The position numbers were made by a program, and so were the translations under genes. A stretch of DNA of 64,000 nucleotides from Leptospira ognonensis. GTDB lineage: Bacteria > Spirochaetota > Leptospiria > Leptospirales > Leptospiraceae. Shown piece by piece: positions 55,354 to 64,000 of the stretch. Every line of letters begins with the position of its first letter. Position 1 is the first letter of the stretch. The notes under the pieces were generated by a model. That model did not search any database. It was not told the DNA's origin and saw only the letters and a list, made by a program, of their open reading frames with translations. The stretch covers positions 186,001-250,000 of the forward strand of contig NZ_RQGD01000022.1 in NCBI RefSeq assembly GCF_004770745.1, written 5' to 3'.

Positions 55354-58248
55354 GTGAAATCAGAATCCAAATCCATTCCCTCCGCCTTTTTACCTAGCGA
55401 TACATTTTTAAGAAGACACGTTGGGTCTGATGATCATCGCACCCAAGAGATGCTAAGTGCCATTGGTTATCAAAATTTGGATTCGCTCATTGATGATGCT
55501 GTTCCTAAAAATATCCGTCTCAAAAAAACGTTAGAACTAACAGAACCTCTTGGCGAGTATGCGCTTCAAAAAGCTCTAAAAAAGATCGTTTCAAAAAACA
55601 AGATGTTTCGGTCTTATTTAGGACTTGGGTACAATGCTTGCATCACGCCACCCGTCATCCAAAGAAACATTCTGGAAAATCCTGGTTGGTATACAGCATA
55701 CACTCCTTACCAGGCCGAGATTGCCCAAGGGAGAATGGAAGCGCTCATCAATTTCCAAACCATGATCACAGATTTGACGGGTATGGAAATCGCAAACGCT
55801 TCGTTACTCGATGAAGGAACTGCGGCAGCGGAAGCCATGTCCATGCTCTTTGCAATGAAAGACGATGCGCAAGGAAAGTCCTTCTTTGTATCGCAATCCA
55901 TCCACCATCAAACATTAGATGTCATACGTACTCGTGCCATTCCTCTAGGTATCAACATAGTCGTTGGATCTTTTAAAAAGATGGTGCCCTCTTCTGATTT
56001 TTTTGGAGCCATCGTACAGTACCCGTCTACAGATGGAACGATTTTTGATTATACTGATTTCATAAAAAGCCTACATAGTGTTGGTGCAAAAGCCATTGTC
56101 GCTGCTGATATTTTAGCGCTCACCATATTAAAACCACCAGGTGAAATGAATGCTGATGTTGTTGTTGGCAATACTCAAAGATTTGGTCTACCACTTGGCT
56201 TTGGCGGTCCTCACGCTGGTTATTTTGCAACAAAAGAAGAATTTAAACGCAATATGCCAGGAAGACTTATCGGTGTTTCCAAAGATTCTCAAGGAAAACC
56301 AGGATATCGGTTAGCCCTTCAAACGCGAGAGCAACATATCCGCCGGGACAAAGCGACGTCTAATATCTGTACTGCGCAAGTTTTGCTCGCGGTTTTATCT
56401 TCTATGTATGCGATTTATCATGGTCCTGAAGGATTAAAACAAATCGCATCAAGAGTCCATCATATGACGACTCTTCTTGCAACTGGTCTTGAAAAACTTG
56501 GTTTCAAAGTTGTATCGAAGCCCTACTTTGATACGATTCGTGTGGAACTCACGAAAGTTACATCCTCAGAAATCATTCATTTTGCGGAAGAAAAAGAAAT
56601 CAACCTACGTTCTGTTTCTCAGCATATGATCAGTGTTTCTTTGGATGAGACTACGACTCTCTCAGACATCCAAGACATCCTTCAAGTTTTCAACGAAAAC
56701 AAAGCTCTCCATTTTTCAATCGAAGAGTTGTCAAAAAAAGACGAATGGGCCATTCCGGAATCACTTGTACGAAAGTCTGGATATTTAACTCATCCAGTAT
56801 TTAACAGTTATCATACGGAAACAGAAATGTTACGTTACATTCGTAGATTAGAAGCAAAAGACCTTTCCTTAACTACTTCTATGATTGCACTCGGATCCTG
56901 TACGATGAAGTTAAATGCCTCCACGGAAATGTATCCTGTAACTTGGCCTGAGCTCTCAACTCTCCATCCGTTTGTTCCCGAATCACAAACCGAAGGTTAT
57001 CGAACACTCTTTGGTCAATTGGAGAAATGGCTCTGTGAAATTACGGGATTTGCAGAAGTTTCCTTACAACCAAATGCTGGTTCTCAGGGAGAATATGCTG
57101 GTCTGCTTGCAATTAGAAGCTACCACCAAAGTCGAAATGACAACCACAGAAATGTTTGTTTGATTCCCGTATCTGCGCATGGAACAAACCCTGCATCAGC
57201 CGTGATGGCAGGTTTTCAAGTAGTTGTCGTTGCCTGTGATGAAAATGGAAACATTGATGTCGCAGACCTAAAGAAAAAAGCAATCGAACATAAAAAAGAC
57301 CTCGGTGCTCTTATGGTTACATACCCTTCTACACATGGGGTTTTCGAAGAATCCATTCAAGAGATCTGCTCTATCATCCATGAAAATGGTGGCCAAGTGT
57401 ACATGGATGGAGCCAATATGAATGCGCAAGTAGGTCTCACGAGACCCGCAGACATTGGCGCTGATGTTTGTCACCTAAACTTGCACAAAACGTTTTGTAT
57501 CCCTCATGGTGGTGGTGGACCTGGAGTTGGTCCCATTGGTGTCGCAGAACACCTTGCTCCATTTTTACCTGGCCATAGTATGATTGAAAATGGTTCCAAT
57601 AATGGACAAGGTGCTGTCACTTCAGCCCCTTGGGGATCAGCTTCCATTACTGTCATTTCTTGGGCGTATATAGCGATGTTAGGTTTTGAGGGTTTACAGC
57701 ATGCGACCAAACTTGCCATTCTTAATGCAAACTATGTGGCAACAAAACTTTCTCCTGCCTTTCCTGTGCTTTATAAAGGTAATAAAGGATTAGTTGCTCA
57801 TGAATGCATCATTGATATGCGGGGATTCAAAAAGGATTCTGGTGTCGAAGTGGAAGATATAGCAAAAAGGTTGATGGATTATGGTTTTCATTCTCCAACC
57901 ATGTCCTTCCCGGTGCCAGGCACTTTGATGATTGAACCAACAGAATCAGAATCCAAAGAAGAGTTAGACCGATTTATTGATGCCATGCTTTCGATTGCAA
58001 AAGAGATCAAAGACATTGAAACGGGAGTTCTCGATAAAGTGGACAATCCTCTAAAAAATGCACCTCATACCGCAGAGATGGTGATTGCTGATGAGTGGAA
58101 ACACAGCTACTCTAGAGAGCGAGCGGCTTACCCTCTGACTTGGATCCGTTCCCGCAAATTTTGGCCAAGTGTGGGGCGAGTTGATAATGTTTACGGTGAC
58201 AGAAATCTCATGTGTTCCTGCATTCCCATGGAAGATTACGTTTCCTAA
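55354..58248 (+). CDS. gcvP: Glycine dehydrogenase (decarboxylating), P protein
   Basis: 964 residues, the full single-chain form (not split). The start is a GTG. It decarboxylates glycine with pyridoxal phosphate; the PLP-binding lysine is K712 in [18 protein letters not shown]. Family motifs include FLRRHVG at the start, [18 protein letters not shown], and [15 protein letters not shown]. It ends the gcvTHP operon but a ferredoxin-like gene follows after 6 bases, likely in the same transcript. Confidence 0.97.
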   Translation: MKSESKSIPSAFLPSDTFLRRHVGSDDHRTQEMLSAIGYQNLDSLIDDAVPKNIRLKKTLELTEPLGEYALQKALKKIVSKNKMFRSYLGLGYNACITPPVIQRNILENPGWYTAYTPYQAEIAQGRMEALINFQTMITDLTGMEIANASLLDEGTAAAEAMSMLFAMKDDAQGKSFFVSQSIHHQTLDVIRTRAIPLGINIVVGSFKKMVPSSDFFGAIVQYPSTDGTIFDYTDFIKSLHSVGAKAIVAADILALTILKPPGEMNADVVVGNTQRFGLPLGFGGPHAGYFATKEEFKRNMPGRLIGVSKDSQGKPGYRLALQTREQHIRRDKATSNICTAQVLLAVLSSMYAIYHGPEGLKQIASRVHHMTTLLATGLEKLGFKVVSKPYFDTIRVELTKVTSSEIIHFAEEKEINLRSVSQHMISVSLDETTTLSDIQDILQVFNENKALHFSIEELSKKDEWAIPESLVRKSGYLTHPVFNSYHTETEMLRYIRRLEAKDLSLTTSMIALGSCTMKLNASTEMYPVTWPELSTLHPFVPESQTEGYRTLFGQLEKWLCEITGFAEVSLQPNAGSQGEYAGLLAIRSYHQSRNDNHRNVCLIPVSAHGTNPASAVMAGFQVVVVACDENGNIDVADLKKKAIEHKKDLGALMVTYPSTHGVFEESIQEICSIIHENGGQVYMDGANMNAQVGLTRPADIGADVCHLNLHKTFCIPHGGGGPGVGPIGVAEHLAPFLPGHSMIENGSNNGQGAVTSAPWGSASITVISWAYIAMLGFEGLQHATKLAILNANYVATKLSPAFPVLYKGNKGLVAHECIIDMRGFKKDSGVEVEDIAKRLMDYGFHSPTMSFPVPGTLMIEPTESESKEELDRFIDAMLSIAKEIKDIETGVLDKVDNPLKNAPHTAEMVIADEWKHSYSRERAAYPLTWIRSRKFWPSVGRVDNVYGDRNLMCSCIPMEDYVS

Positions 58249-58254
58249 AGAAAC

Positions 58255-58587
58255 ATGTCAGAAAAACGATTCTACGAGAAACATATTTTCATTTGTGACA
58301 ACCAAAGGGCTCCCGGAGAACGGGTGTCATGTGGAAATCAAGGTTCACCAGAATTGATTAAAATTTTCAAACAAAAGGCCGCGAAAGCTGGCCTTCCTTA
58401 TAAGTTTAGGGTACAAAGATCAGGCTGTTTAGACCGATGCGAACTCGGTCCGATACAGGTGTCTTATCCCGAGGGAATATGGTTCAAATTGAGAACTGAA
58501 GCAGATATTGATATCTTGATAGAGCATTATCTCAAGGCAGATGTTCCCGATAAATACAGCCATCTAACAGTGGATACGTCAGAGTAA
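58255..58587 (+). CDS. Thioredoxin-like 2Fe-2S ferredoxin
   Basis: 110 residues of the thioredoxin-like ferredoxin family. Cluster cysteines are visible in the pattern FICDNQ, VSCGNQGSPEL, SGCLDRCELGP, the usual four positions. It binds one 2Fe-2S cluster and may carry electrons. It lies 6 bases after gcvP, so it may be co-expressed, but a role in glycine cleavage is not known. Confidence 0.88.
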   Translation: MSEKRFYEKHIFICDNQRAPGERVSCGNQGSPELIKIFKQKAAKAGLPYKFRVQRSGCLDRCELGPIQVSYPEGIWFKLRTEADIDILIEHYLKADVPDKYSHLTVDTSE

Positions 58588-58590
58588 AGT

Positions 58591-59289
58591 TTAAAGACCA
58601 CCCACAAGTCCTGTCAAAAAGGGAGGGATGGGGCTTTCAAAATACATTTCTTTACCTGAAAACGGATGATTGAATTTGATCGAAAAAGCATGTAGCGCCA
58701 TTCTCTGGTATTTTTTTGTAGCATCACCATATTTTGTATCACCAACAATTGGATGTTTGGCTTCCGCAAAATGAACTCGAATTTGATTTTTTCGACCCGT
58801 GAGAAGATCAATTTCTACTAATGAATATTTTTCCGTTTCCTTGAGGATTTTATAATCCGTAACTGAAAGTTTGCCGAGAGCTGGATCTTTGACGGAGTAA
58901 ACAACTTGAGCTTTATTTTCCGTGAGATAAGAGTCTATCCTACCAGATTTTTCCTTCCATTTACCATGTGTTACAGCAATATATTTTTTTGACGTCTGAT
59001 CCCAGGATTCTTGCAATTTCGATTTGGCTATTTCTGTTTTTGCAAAGATCAGTAACCCGGATGTATCACGATCTAACCTGTGTACAATGAAAATTCTATG
59101 TGGAGATCGGATGCTTCCCTTTTTCACGTAATCGGTCAATGAAGCGTAAGCGGTTTTCGACTTTTCTGAATCGGTCGACATAGTGAGTAATCCTGCAGGT
59201 TTATCGATGACCAGAATATCTCTATCCTCATAGATTATTGATAAACCTTTTGGTAAAAATCGTTGGTTTGATTTCGATGGTTTGCTCAC
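58591..59289 (-). CDS. RluA-family pseudouridine synthase (no S4 domain)
   Basis: 232 residues from a GTG at 59289. The catalytic motif HRLDRDTSGLLIFAKT holds catalytic D73; NQIRVHFAEAKHPIVGDTKYG follows. There is no S4 domain, which fits the RluA/TruC-like short class rather than RluD. It modifies rRNA or tRNA uridines. It converges with the 2Fe-2S gene, 3 bases apart. Confidence 0.87.
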   Translation of the reverse strand: MSKPSKSNQRFLPKGLSIIYEDRDILVIDKPAGLLTMSTDSEKSKTAYASLTDYVKKGSIRSPHRIFIVHRLDRDTSGLLIFAKTEIAKSKLQESWDQTSKKYIAVTHGKWKEKSGRIDSYLTENKAQVVYSVKDPALGKLSVTDYKILKETEKYSLVEIDLLTGRKNQIRVHFAEAKHPIVGDTKYGDATKKYQRMALHAFSIKFNHPFSGKEMYFESPIPPFLTGLVGGL

Positions 59290-59334
59290 TTAAGAACTAA
59301 TGAAATCAAACCGTTGTATCTGTTCGATACTTTT

Positions 59335-59766
59335 TCAGTTTAATTTTTCAGCATATGGCAAATCATTGATCATCTTCCAACCATCACCCACATTGATGAA
59401 TGAGAAAAATGTAAAAAATTTCATAACATCGCTTTGCAACTGCGTACGAACCACTGCCACGTTTCCCTTAATGGAAACGTCTTCAAATTTTAAACTTCGT
59501 TTATGCCCACCTAATTTTTTATCCCTCAGCATTTGCATGTAGGTTTCTTTTGTCAAAATGGTTACTTTTTTCTCACCTGGAAAGGCAACTGTGATGCGAT
59601 ATTCAGGATGCAATATCGCTTCCAAACTATTTGGATCCTGCTCATCGCCTGCCTTTAGGAATTGTGCTACCTTATCTTTGATTTCGGATTCGTCACTGGC
59701 TGCAAGGCCTGAGACCGCAACTCCGAATACCACCATTGTTAGTAATATTAGAATTTGATTGATCAT
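59335..59766 (-). CDS. Exported NTF2-like protein
   Basis: 143 residues with a signal peptide (ILILLTMVVFGVAVSGLAAS). The rest is a SnoaL/NTF2-like cone fold: EIKDKVAQFLKAGDEQDPNSLEAILHPEY, KETYMQMLRDKKLGG, VAVVRTQLQSD, and GWKMINDLPY. Related proteins are often called lumazine-binding-like or DUF4440-type. The ATG has TAGGAG upstream. A 30-bp palindrome lies 20 bases before the start, so the MarR-family protein encoded upstream probably controls it. Confidence 0.78.
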   Translation of the reverse strand: MINQILILLTMVVFGVAVSGLAASDESEIKDKVAQFLKAGDEQDPNSLEAILHPEYRITVAFPGEKKVTILTKETYMQMLRDKKLGGHKRSLKFEDVSIKGNVAVVRTQLQSDVMKFFTFFSFINVGDGWKMINDLPYAEKLN

Positions 59767-59786
59767 GTTAAACTCCTAGATTTAAT

Positions 59787-59816
59787 CATATAGTTAGTTT
59801 GCATACTAACTATATG
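59787..59816 (-). promoter_or_regulatory. 30-bp perfect palindrome, probable MarR-family operator
   Basis: CATATAGTTAGT, six bases, ACTAACTATATG: both 12-base arms match exactly. It lies between the marR-type gene and the NTF2-like gene, with TTGACT just upstream on the minus strand. Length and symmetry match MarR dimer sites. Binding would block the downstream gene and perhaps autoregulate through overlapping transcripts. Confidence 0.7.
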
Positions 59817-59858
59817 AAGTCAATTCGTTTTTACCAATTTTTTTGAATCTTTTTTCAC

Positions 59859-60287
59859 TTAAGAATGGCTGTTTTTTTGAATCATTTCGACGAGGAATTC
59901 TTTGGGAAAGGGGTGTTTGTTTGACATTTTCTGAAGTTGTTTCGATACCTTGGCTTCTGCTTTCAAACCTAATTCTGCCGTATTTTTACCCTTTGCTGTC
60001 AATGAGAGAAAAGAACTGCGAGCATCCGAAGTATTTTTTTTCATCTGAACCAAGCCTGCTGTCTCAAGCTTCTTTAAAAGACTGCTGATATTTGCTTTAT
60101 CTCGCATCGTAATTTCACAAAGTCTCGAGGCAGTCATCTCCCCCCATTCATAAAGACTGATCACAATGCTCAGCTGTGGAACAGAAATCGCTAAAGGTAC
60201 AATCTCCTTTTCCAAGAGTTCAACGGCAATGCGCCCAGCGCGTATCAGAAGAACTACTGATTCCATTTGGTTCCAATCTATTTTCAT
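59859..60287 (-). CDS. MarR family transcriptional regulator
   Basis: 142 residues from the ATG at 60287; a TTG at 60323 is also in frame. A winged helix-turn-helix with MarR features: LSIVISLYEWGEMTASRLCEI, MRDKANISSLLKKLETAGLVQ, and the wing NTSDARSSFLSLTAKG. These proteins bind palindromes as dimers and usually respond to phenolic or oxidative signals. The palindrome at 59787-59816 in front of the next gene is the likely site. Confidence 0.87.
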   Translation of the reverse strand: MKIDWNQMESVVLLIRAGRIAVELLEKEIVPLAISVPQLSIVISLYEWGEMTASRLCEITMRDKANISSLLKKLETAGLVQMKKNTSDARSSFLSLTAKGKNTAELGLKAEAKVSKQLQKMSNKHPFPKEFLVEMIQKNSHS

Positions 60288-60433
60288 GGATTTCACAACA
60301 TTTAGGAAATATGAATCTGTCAAAACTTAAACTAGAACGAATTTCAGATATTTTTGATTGAAATCTTTATCTCAAGCATATAAAATCGATAAGCTATCAG
60401 CAAATGCCTCTCATAAAATATGTGGAGATCCTT

Positions 60434-61912
60434 ATGATTCGAAAACAAATCCTCCTTTTTATCTTTCCTCTACTATTGATACCTGCTACCGTTTTCTCTC
60501 AAAGCGGAGCTGAATTTTACAACCAAGGGATCGACCTTCTATATAACAAAAATAAGCCGAAGGAAGCATTGGATTTATTTTATAAAGCAAATTCTCTAGA
60601 ACCAAATGTTTGGTCTAGACCATTTATGGTTGGTTATACGCTAAAATCTTATCTGCAGAATCCCGAGGCAGCGTTACCTTATTTAGAAAAATCATGGGAC
60701 CTCAATTCCGAAGCAGATGAACTTCCTTTCAAAGAAACCATTGTTTGTTTAGAAAATTTACGGAAATTGGATGAGGCCATTTCTCGAAATTTAAAGGCTC
60801 AGGCAAATCTTAGAAGCTTAAACAAAATTCCGTCAACTTGGTTTACCGAAAACTTGGCTTGGCTCTATTTTTCTAAAGGTGATACGAACAAAGCGTTACA
60901 ATATGCACCAGAAGGTTCATGGATCCGCGACCAACTATCACCGAAAATCATCTCTATAGATTGGAATGTACAACTTACAAAGTTACTCTCTTCCTGGAAC
61001 ATAAAAGATGGAAATAAATTACGGCTGACAATCCCGATCGATAGGCCTTACCAAAAACTGATTTCTGCAGAACTTACTTCCGACCTTGCGAATTTGAAAA
61101 CGACTCGTATTGCAAAGCGAGGCAATCAGTTTTTTGAAATTGAAAAATCACAGAGCGAGGAATGGCCAGAGACCATTCAATTGAAATTCAAAGTAGAACA
61201 AAATCTCAAGAGCATGACTTCGCGACCCGCCAAATTAAAAGCAGCAAGAGCAGGAGACGAAAACTATGCTTGGGCAAGTGAAAATCGAGATGGTCTGTTT
61301 GCATTGGAAGACCCTGAATTTATCGCAAAAGTAAATCAAATCACTGCGAATGGACGAACTCTTGGAGAAAAAGCAGACTTGGCCCTTTCTTATCTTAGGT
61401 CGCATTACACTTATGGAGAAAGAGTCAGCGGAGATTCCGTGAAAGAATGGCTAGACCAAGGAACAGGTGATTGTGGGTATTTTACTTATATCGCCATTGG
61501 CATGTTACGTGCACTCAAAATACCTGTCCGAGGTTTGTACGGAATCGGACCGTGGGCAGATCCAGCACCAGCACTCCCTCACTCCATTCTCGAAATCTAT
61601 GATGCTTCAAAAAACCAATGGTTTCCCCACGATCCACAATCGGAACAGTTATTTGGTGTGATCAATACTTCCTATATTCCTTTTACGGCGGGAAATCCGA
61701 AACAAGATGCAGCTGTACTAAGCGAGGATGGTGTCTGGGAAATTGATAGTGTTTGGTTCTTTTGGAATGGAAGTGGCAGTGATACGATCAGCTTTGGGGT
61801 CCAAAATACAGGCAATCGCATTGCCTCCCGTAGCCTAAAACTGGAGAGTACAAAAAAAGCTCCTGATTATATTAAAAAAGTACAATCAGGAGGTCCGCCA
61901 CCTACGAAATGA
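60434..61912 (+). CDS. Exported TPR and transglutaminase-like protein
   Basis: 492 residues from the ATG at 60434, with GGAG upstream. A signal peptide (ILLFIFPLLLIPATVFSQ) is followed by TPR-like helices (FYNQGIDLLYNKNKPKEALDLFYKA, YLEKSWDLNS). The C-terminal domain is a papain-like transglutaminase-fold: C347 in GTGDCGYFTYIAIG, then His in HSILEIYD and Asp in FPHDPQSEQ. This fold covers peptidases, peptide N-glycanases and cross-linking enzymes; the actual reaction is unknown. It would act outside the cytoplasm. Confidence 0.8.
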   Translation: MIRKQILLFIFPLLLIPATVFSQSGAEFYNQGIDLLYNKNKPKEALDLFYKANSLEPNVWSRPFMVGYTLKSYLQNPEAALPYLEKSWDLNSEADELPFKETIVCLENLRKLDEAISRNLKAQANLRSLNKIPSTWFTENLAWLYFSKGDTNKALQYAPEGSWIRDQLSPKIISIDWNVQLTKLLSSWNIKDGNKLRLTIPIDRPYQKLISAELTSDLANLKTTRIAKRGNQFFEIEKSQSEEWPETIQLKFKVEQNLKSMTSRPAKLKAARAGDENYAWASENRDGLFALEDPEFIAKVNQITANGRTLGEKADLALSYLRSHYTYGERVSGDSVKEWLDQGTGDCGYFTYIAIGMLRALKIPVRGLYGIGPWADPAPALPHSILEIYDASKNQWFPHDPQSEQLFGVINTSYIPFTAGNPKQDAAVLSEDGVWEIDSVWFFWNGSGSDTISFGVQNTGNRIASRSLKLESTKKAPDYIKKVQSGGPPPTK

Positions 61913-61913
61913 A

Positions 61914-63614
61914 TTAGCTCGTTTCGATATCGGCCTTAATCCATTTTTTTTCCGCGATGCCTTTCTTCATATTTTCAATTAAGGCAACGGAGATGTTAGT
62001 ATTTAACTTGATCATGTCGGGATCTTGCGCGAATAAAATCATCTCATCGATCATATAATCGATCAATTTTTCGATAGATTTCTGACCCATCGGATCTTGA
62101 GAAAGTGCAGCAGCTGACCTGGACACAGCCTGGTAGATCCCAAGACTTATTTGTTTTGTCAGATTGATCTGAAATTCTTTTGGAAGTAAGGAAATGGGTT
62201 TTAGATGATTTGCACTGCTTTCAGCAACTTCCGTGACAAGATTTTGGATCAGGGCCTTCAAATTTTCATTTTGTGCTGATTTTACTAAATTTTTGATAAC
62301 AACTTTTTTCAATTCACTTCGATTCTGATCAATGGCGCCGACAAATTGATCCAATGAATTTCCTGATTTTACTTCATTCTGTGCTTCCGTTAATATCTGT
62401 ATGGTGACTAGATCAGAAATTTCTTCCTTAATGATATTGCTATAATACCGAATTGATCGACTGATTAAGTCGTTTCCCAATATTCTTGTAAACTGATTTG
62501 TCTGAAGCAATAGATAGATTTTATATACACGCACCAATCGAAAGAATCTAAATTCAACGATCGGAATCAAACCTAAAACATCATACCAATGATATACGGG
62601 ATATAGAAACCAGGCAATGTAAGATTTTTTCCTAATTGCTAAAAACCAGCTGATTGCAAATTCAGTTAAGAAAAACGCAAGGAAAGGTGCATCTAACAAT
62701 AGATAATGATTTACAGGTTTTCCATCGGGTGCGATCGCACGATAGTAATTTAAATCAAAATAAATGCGCAGATTGTTATTAAAAAAAGCCACCTTATCTT
62801 CAATGGATCGATTTGAATCCCTCCAAAACCAGGAAAAGGCTACAACTGTTGAGGGGATGCGATCTCGATTTAAGTATGCATCAAGCTCCTGCCTAACCTT
62901 TATATCCCTCGCTTTGGTTTTATGAGCCTGGTATTCGGCCTTAATTCTCTCTTGGATGCTTGAAAAGTTCTCATTTTGTCCCGACATTGCAAAAGGATTG
63001 GTCTCAACAATTTCAAGCATCTTCTTATCCATACCAATGAGGATTTTCTGAATCTCTGCGGCTTCCTTACCAGGTAAACTCAACCGATTGATAAAACTAT
63101 ATTTCTCCGAAAGTTCGATCAAATCATTGATATCGTCGGTTTCTTCAAGTACACTAAAAAAATCATTCAATTGAAATAATATACTTTCGATTTTAATTCG
63201 CCGCAAATCCGCATCGGCAATGTTTAAGCTTTGCTCAAATTCTGTGTACAACCGATCAAATTTCTCACTTTGAACAACCGTCTTTAGATTTTGCAGAACA
63301 GAATAGATTTCTTCTCTTGTTTTTTTCCTTTGGCTCTCTCTAAAATCTGCATCTCTTAGTTTTGTCAAATAAACTAGGTCATCAATATAACCAGTATAAG
63401 CTTGTGTAGTCCGATGAGGTTCAATCCCAAGAATGGGCTCATCGTAAATTTCTAGAATCTTTGGGAAGTTTTCAAAGTAAAAGGGACGTAGCCAAAGATA
63501 CGTTAAATCAAACATGATGAGACTTAGGTTTCCAAGAACAATGAAAACCATAGCAATGTCCCAAAGTAGTGGTATGCCCAGTTTATGTTTTTTTAGCAAT
63601 TCCCAAGAAATCAT
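61914..63614 (-). CDS. Membrane protein with S4 voltage-sensor-like helix, unknown function
   Basis: 566 residues. One membrane segment near 15-38, a largely helical soluble stretch to about 295, then hydrophobic segments near 298-320 and 326-352. Next comes a basic amphipathic helix with R356, R359, R362 and K365 (EFRFFRLVRVYKIY), the R-x-x-R-x-x-R-x-x-K pattern of voltage-sensor S4 helices. It is preceded by WYDVLGLIPIVE, resembling the S3 end of Kv-type channels. No pore signature follows; the C-terminal 190 residues are helical and soluble. I recognise no family. The start lies 14 bases after the icmF-type gene, same strand. Confidence 0.68.
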   Translation of the reverse strand: MISWELLKKHKLGIPLLWDIAMVFIVLGNLSLIMFDLTYLWLRPFYFENFPKILEIYDEPILGIEPHRTTQAYTGYIDDLVYLTKLRDADFRESQRKKTREEIYSVLQNLKTVVQSEKFDRLYTEFEQSLNIADADLRRIKIESILFQLNDFFSVLEETDDINDLIELSEKYSFINRLSLPGKEAAEIQKILIGMDKKMLEIVETNPFAMSGQNENFSSIQERIKAEYQAHKTKARDIKVRQELDAYLNRDRIPSTVVAFSWFWRDSNRSIEDKVAFFNNNLRIYFDLNYYRAIAPDGKPVNHYLLLDAPFLAFFLTEFAISWFLAIRKKSYIAWFLYPVYHWYDVLGLIPIVEFRFFRLVRVYKIYLLLQTNQFTRILGNDLISRSIRYYSNIIKEEISDLVTIQILTEAQNEVKSGNSLDQFVGAIDQNRSELKKVVIKNLVKSAQNENLKALIQNLVTEVAESSANHLKPISLLPKEFQINLTKQISLGIYQAVSRSAAALSQDPMGQKSIEKLIDYMIDEMILFAQDPDMIKLNTNISVALIENMKKGIAEKKWIKADIETS

Positions 63615-63628
63615 TTTAAACCTTCTGA

Positions 63629-64000
63629 TTACATATTTCTACGATATTGGCCACCAACTTCATATAAGGCTTGCGAAATCTGACCAAGAGAAGCCACCTT
63701 CACCGTTTCTAGAAGCTCCGTAAATACATTATTCTTATTGCGCGCGCAGTCCTTTAATCTTCCCAGCGCGGAAGAAATCTTGTCTTGATTGCGCTTTTTA
63801 AACTCATTTAAACTCGTAATCTGTTTGGTTTTTTCCTCATCTGTGGAACGAATCACTTCGGCAGGAATGATTGTGGGTGAACCATTTTGATTCAAGTATG
63901 TATTGACACCGATGATGGGATATTCACCTGTATGCTTTAATGTTTCATAATACAGTGACTCTTCTTGAATTTTATTCCTTTGGTACATGCGCTCCATGGC
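63629..64000 (-). CDS. icmF: icmF-type acyl-CoA mutase, C-terminal end (partial)
   Basis: The last 123 or so residues of a fused isobutyryl-CoA mutase; the rest lies beyond the right edge of the window. [31 protein letters not shown] and the ending [18 protein letters not shown] match the C-terminus of IcmF as I know it. IcmF combines a B12-binding domain, a G-protein chaperone and the mutase barrel, and interconverts isobutyryl-CoA and butyryl-CoA with adenosylcobalamin. It could also be a plain methylmalonyl-type mutase; the G-domain outside the window would settle it. Confidence 0.82.
   Translation of the reverse strand, partial: AMERMYQRNKIQEESLYYETLKHTGEYPIIGVNTYLNQNGSPTIIPAEVIRSTDEEKTKQITSLNEFKKRNQDKISSALGRLKDCARNKNNVFTELLETVKVASLGQISQALYEVGGQYRRNM

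Noticed and set aside
1..64000. CRISPR arrays, transposases, phage genes, tRNA or rRNA genes
   Set aside because: No direct-repeat arrays, transposase or integrase motifs, or cloverleaf/rRNA-like sequences were recognised by reading; a tRNAscan or Infernal search would be decisive.

Overview
The window reads as chromosome of a Leptospira species, probably from a free-living (saprophytic-like) lineage. The strongest marker is a Loa22-type OmpA lipoprotein (12694-13260). Supporting markers are a DUF1577 protein, many lipoproteins with relaxed leptospiral lipoboxes, and several sensory kinases and class III nucleotide cyclases. The DNA is AT-rich and densely coding, with no rRNA, tRNA, CRISPR array, insertion sequence or prophage that I could recognise. 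Species-level assignment is not possible from the text alone.

Layout. 1-5.1 kb: a 1202-residue hybrid histidine kinase overlapping a REC-EAL response regulator (c-di-GMP turnover). 5.1-9.9 kb: a putative iron operon (NHL-propeller lipoprotein, imelysin-like lipoprotein, TonB-dependent receptor) behind a Fur-box-like inverted repeat. 9.9-13.3 kb: a fatty acid hydroxylase-family protein, an LpoB-like lipoprotein, a frame-broken COG3014-like lipoprotein and loa22. 13.3-19 kb: RluD-type pseudouridine synthase, universal stress protein, membrane adenylate cyclase, a polytopic membrane protein, TerC and a DUF1569 protein. 19-24.6 kb: a 7TM hybrid kinase and a NarL-type regulator back to back, then a tightly overlapping sixA-like/hpt/cyclase operon. 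24.5-33.6 kb: a frameshifted PstS-like lipoprotein, an OmpA-domain protein, a PlsC-type acyltransferase, a sulfatase-fold lipoprotein and a large beta-helix lipoprotein.

33.7-48.8 kb: a lipase plus two MaoC-fold dehydratases in one operon, a propeller lipoprotein, a PEGA lipoprotein with a membrane partner, an AHSA1 protein, a gluzincin-type metalloprotein, a trypsin-like protease, class I fumarase, DUF1577, DUF1801, and several leptospiral-style lipoproteins of unknown role. 48.8-52.5 kb: alkylation repair (ada-alkB), a SUFU-domain protein with a small upstream partner, and a 24-residue Lys/Ala-repeat microprotein with its own terminator. 52.7-60.3 kb: a quinone-oxidoreductase-like protein, the glycine cleavage operon gcvT-gcvH-gcvP with a 2Fe-2S protein, an RluA-type synthase, and a MarR regulator with a 30-bp perfect palindrome in front of an NTF2-like secreted protein. 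60.4-64 kb: a TPR-transglutaminase protein, a membrane protein with an S4 voltage-sensor-like helix, and the 3' end of an icmF-type acyl-CoA mutase.

Most worth following up: the Lys/Ala microprotein and its 5' hairpin, the voltage-sensor-like membrane protein behind the mutase, the poly-A frameshift in the PstS-like gene, the loa22 terminator embedded in the next gene's signal-peptide codons, and the divergent kinase/regulator pair whose GTG start codons share one CACGTG hexamer.
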